A stretch of DNA of 61,872 nt. It comes from Bacteroidaceae bacterium (GTDB lineage: Bacteria > Bacteroidota > Bacteroidia > Bacteroidales > Bacteroidaceae). Made by a program: the position numbers and the translations under genes. The stretch spans positions 1 through 61,872 of the forward strand of contig JAGCPY010000088.1 of the NCBI GenBank assembly GCA_017965425.1, in the 5' to 3' direction. This document shows, piece after piece, positions 56,812-61,872 of this stretch (within the stretch, counting starts at the first letter, position 1; each line of letters begins with the position of its first letter). The notes beneath the pieces are model-generated. The model was not told where the DNA came from. It saw only the letters and a list, made by a program, of their open reading frames with translations, and ran no database searches.

Positions 56812-56849
56812 TTCACCGCCCAACCTCTTTAAGAAGGCTGGGCGGTGAA
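56812..56849 (-). terminator. Rho-independent terminator of pnp
   Basis: A 15-bp stem (TTCACCGCCCAGCCT with AGGTTGGGCGGTGAA on the minus strand, one G-U pair) with an 8-nt loop is followed on the minus strand by CCTTTTATAT. It lies 12 bp after the pnp stop codon. Confidence 0.8.
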
Positions 56850-56861
56850 AAATAAAGCGGT

Positions 56862-59090
56862 TTATTCTTCGTTGCGGGGGTGACGGTCTCCACGTTCGGG
56901 ACGGTCACCGCGTTCGGGACGTTCGCGACGGGGACGGGGTGGACGCTCCACGTAGCCTTCGGGCTTCGGGATGAGCACACGGTGAGAGAGCTTGAACTTG
57001 CCCGTCTTCGGGTCGATTTCGAGGAGCTTCACGGTGATCTTGTCGCCTTCCTTCAGGCCGGCCTCTTCGACGGTCTCCAGACGCTTCCAGTCGATCTCGG
57101 AGATGTGCAGCAGACCGTCCTTGCCCGGCATGAACTCCACGAAGCATCCGTAGGGCATGATGCTGCGGACGGTGCCTTCATAGACCTCGCCCACCTCGGG
57201 CACGGCGACGATGGCACGAATCTTAGCCAGCGCGGCGTCGATGCATTCTTTGTTGGGACCGCTGACCTGCACCTTGCCGACACCGTCTTCTTCGTCGATG
57301 GTGATGGTGGCGCCGGTGTCTTCCTGCATACCCTGGATAATCTTTCCGCCCGGGCCAATGACGGCACCGATGAACTCCTTCGGGATGATGATCTGCTCGA
57401 TACGCGGCACGTGGGGCTTGAGTTCGGGACGCGGTTCGGGCATACATTCGAGAATCTTGCCGAGGATATGCTCGCGGGCCTGCTTGGCCTGCATGAGGGC
57501 CTTCTCCAAGATTTCGTAGCTGAGTCCGTCGCACTTGATATCCATCTGGGTGGCTGTCAGGCCGTCCTTCGTTCCCGTGGTCTTGAAGTCCATGTCACCC
57601 AAGTGGTCCTCGTCGCCGAGGATGTCGCTGAGGACGGCGTACTTCTCTTCACCGGGGTTCTTGATGAGCCCCATAGCGATACCGCTGACGGGCTTCTTGA
57701 TGGGTACACCGGCATCCATGAGGGCGAGTGTTCCGGCGCAGACGGTAGCCATGGAGCTGGAACCGTTGCTCTCGAGGATATCGCTGACGACACGGACGGT
57801 GTAAGGATAGTCTGCGGGAATCTGACCCTTCAGGGCGCGCCATGCGAGGTGGCCGTGACCGATCTCGCGACGGCCTACGCCGCGTTGGGCTTTGGCCTCA
57901 CCCGTGGAGAAGGGCGGGAAGTTATAGTGGAGCAGGAAGCGCATGTAGGAGCGGTCGAGGACGTCGTCCACGAGCTTCTCATCGAGCTTCGTGCCGAGGG
58001 TACATGTAGAGAGCGACTGGGTCTCGCCACGGGTGAAGATGCTGCTTCCGTGAGGACCGGGCAGGGGGCTGACTTCGCACCAGATGGGGCGGATGTCGGT
58101 GGTGCCGCGGCCGTCGAGGCGGATGCCTTCGTCGAGGATGCAACGGCGCATGGCGTCGCGCTCCACATCGTGGTAGTAGCGGTCTACGAGGGCATTCTTC
58201 TCTTCGAGTTCGGCTGCGTCCATGTCGGCATGTGCCTCGGCATAGCGCACCTTGAAATCTTCACGGATTTTCTCGAAAGCCTCAGCGCGGGCGTGCTTCT
58301 CCAGAGCTTGCTTCGTGATGTCGTATGCGGGCTGGTAGCACTCCTTGTTGACCTGCTCGCGCAGTTCCTCGTCGTTGACTTCGTGGCAGTACTCGCGCTT
58401 GACGTCCTTGCCAAGTTCCTTGGCGAGTTCTTTCTGCAGACGGCACATGGGCTTGATGGCGTCGTGGGCGACCTTCAAAGCCTGGAGTAGGTCCTGCTCC
58501 GAGACTTCCTTCATCTCGCCCTCGACCATCATAATGTTCTCTTCCGTGGCGCCGACCATGATGTCCATGTCGGCATCCTTCATCTGCTCGAAGGTGGGAT
58601 CCACGATGTACTCGCCGTTGAGGCGGATGACACGCACCTCAGAGATGGGGCCTTCGAAGGGGATGTCGCTGACGCTGAGGGCAGCGCTGGCAGCGAATCC
58701 GGCCAGAGCGTCGGGCATATCCACGCCGTCGGCACTGTAGAGGTTGACATTCACATAGACCTCAGCGTGATAGTTGCTGGGGAAGAGGGGACGGAGCGCA
58801 CGGTCGACGAGGCGACAGGTGAGGATTTCGTCGTCGTTAGCCTTACCTTCGCGCTTCGTGAAGCCACCGGGGAAACGGCCGGCAGCGGCATATTTCTCGC
58901 GATATTCTACTTGAAGGGGCATGAAATCGGTTCCGGGAACGGCATCCTGAGCGGCACAGACGGTGGCCAGGAGCATCGTGTTTCCCATGCGGAGCATCAC
59001 GGCTCCGTCAGCTTGCTTGGCAAGCTTGCCAGTCTCGATGGATATCTCGCGGCCATCGGGCAGCTGGACTGTCTTGGTGATTACGTTCAT
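56862..59090 (-). CDS. pnp: Polyribonucleotide nucleotidyltransferase (PNPase)
   Basis: The protein has 742 residues from ATG 59090; the frame runs four codons further to a TTG. It degrades RNA 3'-5' by phosphorolysis in the cytosol. First RNase PH domain: [25 protein letters not shown]. Second: [47 protein letters not shown] domain: [17 protein letters not shown]1 domain: [20 protein letters not shown] ... LLHISEIDW. The tail is rich in Arg, Pro and Glu ([18 protein letters not shown]). A strong hairpin ends the transcript. High codon bias produces a long open antisense frame, which is not a gene. Confidence 0.98.
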   Translation of the reverse strand: MNVITKTVQLPDGREISIETGKLAKQADGAVMLRMGNTMLLATVCAAQDAVPGTDFMPLQVEYREKYAAAGRFPGGFTKREGKANDDEILTCRLVDRALRPLFPSNYHAEVYVNVNLYSADGVDMPDALAGFAASAALSVSDIPFEGPISEVRVIRLNGEYIVDPTFEQMKDADMDIMVGATEENIMMVEGEMKEVSEQDLLQALKVAHDAIKPMCRLQKELAKELGKDVKREYCHEVNDEELREQVNKECYQPAYDITKQALEKHARAEAFEKIREDFKVRYAEAHADMDAAELEEKNALVDRYYHDVERDAMRRCILDEGIRLDGRGTTDIRPIWCEVSPLPGPHGSSIFTRGETQSLSTCTLGTKLDEKLVDDVLDRSYMRFLLHYNFPPFSTGEAKAQRGVGRREIGHGHLAWRALKGQIPADYPYTVRVVSDILESNGSSSMATVCAGTLALMDAGVPIKKPVSGIAMGLIKNPGEEKYAVLSDILGDEDHLGDMDFKTTGTKDGLTATQMDIKCDGLSYEILEKALMQAKQAREHILGKILECMPEPRPELKPHVPRIEQIIIPKEFIGAVIGPGGKIIQGMQEDTGATITIDEEDGVGKVQVSGPNKECIDAALAKIRAIVAVPEVGEVYEGTVRSIMPYGCFVEFMPGKDGLLHISEIDWKRLETVEEAGLKEGDKITVKLLEIDPKTGKFKLSHRVLIPKPEGYVERPPRPRRERPERGDRPERGDRHPRNEE

Positions 59091-59159
59091 CTTTAATGTC
59101 AATAAATTTAGATTGCGTCAAAAATGTATCTTAAACATCTATATTTTCAAAAAATCGTG

Positions 59160-59167
59160 CAAAGGTA
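59160..59167 (-). promoter_or_regulatory. -7 element of pnp
   Basis: TACCTTTG on the minus strand, 69 bp before the pnp ATG. No clear -33 TTTG is seen. The 5' leader of about 60 nt is AT-rich. Confidence 0.45.
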
Positions 59168-59293
59168 GTGATTTTAGTTGGTTACATAAAATTTATGTGC
59201 TAAGTTTTAAATGAAATGCCTTAAAATAAAGCCTTTTTACGTTTTTTTAAGGGTCTTCACGCCATTCCTGTGAAGGACCGACTATAGTAATGA

Positions 59294-59690
59294 AGGCTGA
59301 AAAAGACATCTGTCAATTGCGGAAAAGTGGACAACTGTTCACTTACTTTAGTTCTCGACAAACGTACCAATAAGAGTACGGATGTATTCCCTTTGGCCAT
59401 CTGTTTTCAGATAGCAGCTATACGGTATTACTACAAGCGGCCTATTCCTGGCACAATATCTGTGCAATGGATTCAATCTTGCCGATGCAGGACGTTTGAC
59501 CTACAACCGCACTTATTTCGCTGAAGGTGGTCGTGCTTTTGAGTTTATGCGAAAGAAAACATCAGCACGAAGTAATAGCATGTCAGTGGTTATCGTTCCC
59601 ATCATTGAACCTTTGAAGGTGATCTTTGAAGAGATGGGAGCCAAGCCAGAGAAAGACGCATATATTCAAGGCCTTCTGACTATACTTGGT
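59294..59690 (+). pseudogene. Decayed tyrosine recombinase (integrase) remnant
   Basis: Two pieces lie in different frames. About 59294-59438 reads ...SLTLVLDKRTNKSTDVFPLA...IRYYYK, like the N-terminal arm-binding part of Bacteroidetes integrases. From 59442 another frame reads LFLAQYLCNGFNLADAGRLT, then FEFMRKKTSAR and VVIVPIIEPLKVIFEEM, like the start of the catalytic core (the CNGxNxAD pattern). Roughly 190 residues that should lie between them are missing, and the HxxR and Tyr end of the core is absent. The similarity ends about 59665-59700, against the end of hipA. It marks a former mobile element; it is not functional. Confidence 0.6.
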
Positions 59691-59774
59691 AAGGTCTTCA
59701 GAAGGCTTCCGACTATTCTTTTCTTGTTTACGCAACAATTCAATATTGTGGCCCATCAAATAACAAATCTTTTT

Positions 59775-61052
59775 TCAGCCGAGAATCATATTGGGAATAA
59801 TAGCATCTATCATAGACGATGGAACACCGCAATCTTTCGCTATACCCTCCCAATGCGAGGCTGCTTCACAAACATCATCGATAACAGATGCTGCATCTTT
59901 GATGTTGTTCTTGGAAGCAAATGTCAGCAAGTCTTCTCTGGTAATATTGTCAAACTTCTCATTGATGGACATCTGATGTGTGGCGGTCCAGTCACCATTT
60001 GGATTGTAGGCATAGCTCATATCGTAAGCAGGCGAGAGATACCACTTCTCATCCTCTCCCATCAAGAAAGAGATGTTCTTGGTGTGGTCATCCTGGTTGC
60101 GAACCACGACGTTGAACACCATCCGACGAAACATTTGCTTGGCTTCCGAATAGGACAAACGTAATGCTCGCATGACATTGAAGGCTTGTTCGTATGAATA
60201 GGCTCGATGGAGTCGATAGTCAAAATGGGCAATTCCGCAAAGTGTCTGCATGTGTACCTTCTTCCCTTCTTTTCGATCGAACCGCTTTGTAAGGAAATGG
60301 GCACGTCCGTTTTCCTCTATGAGAGAACATTCTGACATCTCTATGCCACAAGCCTTGGCTAACTTGTAGAAAGAAAACTCCAGTCGTCCGTAGTTCTCTG
60401 TCTCTCTGAAACCTGCCTTGGCAGAGACTCCATCAAGTTTGATGAGATAGTAGTCAAAGCCAGCGGGAGCTTCCACTTGGCCAGAACGCACTTCACCTGT
60501 TTCTTTATTATAAGCAATGATAGCTTTAGCCCGTTGGCCACCAGCAGAGGTTCCGAGGCGCAGAATCTCTGCAATAGCAGCCTTCTTGTCATCTTCCAGA
60601 TTTGTAGCAAAAGATGATTTCTCCGAAAGCGCTTCTTTGGCCACCTCAACCAATTTGTCAATTTCGAATTTGGCTTCTTGGTTATAGGAAACTTCAATTG
60701 CAGGTTCAAACTCTAGTGCCCCCATGCATCGTTTTCCTAAGAAACAGAGCGATTCAATGGGGTTGCCACTTGTGCGACCCGTCAGAGACAGCCATCTGTC
60801 GAACAGCGCACGTCCATAAGTGTCGGGCAGAGAATCCGCCAACATACCAGGTAGGCCCTGAAAGGTGTCCCTGCCCAAATTGGCAAAGGAATAGACTCGT
60901 CCTTCACGAACTGGCATCATCAATGGAGATGGCTCCAAGCCACGGCCTATAAAACTTTGGTCATACTCAAACCGGGCGACTCCATATCTGTCATCCCAAT
61001 TAAAGATACCGACAGGTATGCCGAACATACTGACTTTCGCAACATCTACCAT
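59775..61052 (-). CDS. hipA: HipA-type serine/threonine kinase toxin
   Basis: The protein has 425 residues. HipA kinases phosphorylate targets such as glutamyl-tRNA synthetase and slow growth. Seen: the N-terminal HipA_N pattern (FEYDQSFIGRGLEPSPLMMP), LADSLPDTYGRALFDRWL, GTSAGGQRAKAIIAY, catalytic NQDDHTKNISFL, and SPAYDMSYAYN as the metal-binding segment. The ATG overlaps the hipB stop by 7 nt (ATGGTAG), so translation is coupled. It lies beside a decayed integrase gene, suggesting arrival on a mobile element. Full length with motifs intact, so probably active. Confidence 0.92.
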   Translation of the reverse strand: MVDVAKVSMFGIPVGIFNWDDRYGVARFEYDQSFIGRGLEPSPLMMPVREGRVYSFANLGRDTFQGLPGMLADSLPDTYGRALFDRWLSLTGRTSGNPIESLCFLGKRCMGALEFEPAIEVSYNQEAKFEIDKLVEVAKEALSEKSSFATNLEDDKKAAIAEILRLGTSAGGQRAKAIIAYNKETGEVRSGQVEAPAGFDYYLIKLDGVSAKAGFRETENYGRLEFSFYKLAKACGIEMSECSLIEENGRAHFLTKRFDRKEGKKVHMQTLCGIAHFDYRLHRAYSYEQAFNVMRALRLSYSEAKQMFRRMVFNVVVRNQDDHTKNISFLMGEDEKWYLSPAYDMSYAYNPNGDWTATHQMSINEKFDNITREDLLTFASKNNIKDAASVIDDVCEAASHWEGIAKDCGVPSSMIDAIIPNMILG

Positions 61053-61396
61053 TCTGATTCCTCCTTATTTGTATTATTAAGTCGTCCAACTGCTCGCTGG
61101 CGTTGGTGCTTGGCTGTATTAGATTGAACGAGATTGTAGTATTCGCTCGGGCTCAGCTGCTCTTCATCCACCAAAGGCTGAAGGACGTCAAGTTTGCCCA
61201 AGGTACGTAGTACTCTTAGCAGAGAATCAAACGAGCCGATTTCCCCCTTCTCTATTTTCTTTAAAGAAGAAAGAGACACCCCAGCAGCATCTGCAAGACT
61301 CTGCTGGGTGATATTCTGTCTCAGCCGGACAGCTTTCAAGTGACTGCCTATCCTGTTAAGGATAATGGCGTCTGCAAGCATGTATATATCATTCAT
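61046..61396 (-). CDS. hipB: HipB-type XRE antitoxin/repressor
   Basis: The protein has 116 residues. An XRE-type HTH covers about residues 15-70 (IGSHLKAVRLRQNITQQSLADAAGVSLSSLKKIEKGE). A C-terminal extension of about 40 residues is polar (TAKHQRQRAVGRLNNTN). It is the antitoxin for the HipA that overlaps its stop by 7 nt and should bind the operator-like palindrome upstream. The start ATG 61396 is preceded by a -7 box 28 bp away. Confidence 0.88.
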   Translation of the reverse strand: MNDIYMLADAIILNRIGSHLKAVRLRQNITQQSLADAAGVSLSSLKKIEKGEIGSFDSLLRVLRTLGKLDVLQPLVDEEQLSPSEYYNLVQSNTAKHQRQRAVGRLNNTNKEESEW

Positions 61397-61424
61397 AATA
61401 GCTCTATAATAAACTTTTGTGCTG

Positions 61425-61461
61425 CAAAGATATAAATAATAGTTTAATAATAAGCTATTAT
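61425..61461 (-). promoter_or_regulatory. hipBA promoter and candidate operator
   Basis: TATCTTTG at 61432-61425 on the minus strand is the -7 box. Immediately upstream a perfect 7-bp inverted repeat, ATAATAG (61436-61442) and CTATTAT (61455-61461), is spaced by 12 bp. A third half-site, ATAATAGCT (61395-61403), overlaps the hipB start. The layout suits autorepression by HipB (inference). Confidence 0.5.
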
Positions 61462-61872
61462 ATTGAAATATTTTTATTGATAAGGTGTTTTTTATACTTT
61501 GGCCTCTTGTATTGAGGCTTAAACAGTTGCTTCAAGAATTCAAAAACTCGCGCAAAGATTTTTACGCGAGTAATGATATTCTTCAGTATATTTCTTTTGT
61601 AGGAACAAGCCTATAGCTTCATGCTTCTATAATTTTTTGTAACTTTTTTCTCGTTACGCAGAAAGACTGCACATTGTACCTTTGCACCCGAAATGACGGA
61701 ACAGCGAGGACAGAACTGAGTTTACTCAGGATATAAACTGCCCGTTTCATGATATCCATTGTCTTACGATTGTATGAAGGATAGTATTGTTCCTCCAATG
61801 GTATCTCTCGTGAGTAACGATGTTGCAAGCTTGATTGCTCTCGCTGCTCTTCAGACTCGCTTCGCTCGAAGA
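61462..61872. other. Interval with no confident gene at the window end
   Basis: AT-rich to about 61620. A minus-strand frame is open from the window edge to a stop at 61619 (at least 83 codons, ending KKLQKIIEA); it has no recognisable domain, so it may be the 3' end of a gene outside the window or a chance frame. TACCTTTG at 61677-61684 (plus strand) resembles a -7 box, but no ORF follows it. Confidence 0.35.

Noticed and set aside
56880-58490. 536-codon open frame antisense to pnp
   Set aside because: Caused by strong codon bias in pnp; the sense protein matches PNPase along its whole length.
59496-60164. 222-codon plus-strand frame running into hipA
   Set aside because: Only its first part (to about 59690) resembles an integrase; the remainder is antisense to hipA.
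61619-61828. Minus-strand frame near the window end
   Set aside because: No domain, TTG start, and edge of window; it cannot be separated from a chance frame.

Overview
The window comes from a Bacteroidales genome, most likely a gut or rumen Prevotella or close relative. The evidence is: Bacteroidetes-type promoters (TTTG, about 20 bp, then TAnnTTTG) before several genes; short C-terminal sorting tails of the type IX secretion kind on secreted enzymes; and marker families such as a Wzi-like capsule protein, a YfaS-like alpha-2-macroglobulin, DUF6057 and a xylanase/feruloyl esterase fusion known from Prevotella ruminicola. The assignment rests on gene content only; no 16S rRNA gene is present.

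Layout. 1-9.4 kb (+): the end of a large secreted F5/8C-type protein, a secreted M60-like metallopeptidase, a DUF6057 membrane protein, a TolB-like lipoprotein with a c-type haem motif, and a YccF protein. 9.65-18.1 kb (-): a co-directional set of a flippase-like protein, a CDP-alcohol phosphatidyltransferase, a TarI/IspD-like cytidylyltransferase, a Wzi family protein, a small lipoprotein and a PL11 rhamnogalacturonan lyase with a dockerin. 18.2-19.8 kb: a Cys-rich lipoprotein, inverted arrays of a GGTGAGGGATT repeat, and a lipoprotein gene interrupted by an in-frame TGA. 19.8-30.2 kb (-): lpxB, surE, an alpha-2-macroglobulin, pepD and a second flippase-like protein. 30.3-31.1 kb (+): rsmA.

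31.5-54.9 kb is a polysaccharide-degradation locus. A membrane-spanning regulator (Reg_prop propeller, Y_Y_Y, one TM helix, AraC-type HTH) with no histidine kinase or receiver domain comes first. On the minus strand follow GH10-CE1 and GH5-GH43 fusions. On the plus strand follow CE6-GH43, GH98, GH95, CE6, a tandem GH43-CBM protein and GH27. Together they would cut a xylan backbone (GH10, GH98, perhaps GH5), remove acetyl and feruloyl esters (CE6, CE1), and strip arabinose/xylose, L-galactose or L-fucose, and D-galactose side groups (GH43, GH95, GH27). That set fits highly branched glucuronoarabinoxylan such as cereal bran. No SusC/SusD pair lies within the window.

54.9-61.9 kb (-): tRNA-Arg(CCT), an S41 peptidase and pnp, then an apparent acquired patch holding a decayed tyrosine-recombinase gene beside a hipBA toxin-antitoxin pair. 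The last 0.4 kb has no gene that can be called with confidence.

The most interesting items are: the TGA-interrupted lipoprotein; a pair of inverted repeats enclosing the alpha-2-macroglobulin start codon, one copy being translated; the kinase-less regulator; the TarI-like/CDP-alcohol transferase/flippase cluster; and several dispersed palindromic repeat families.
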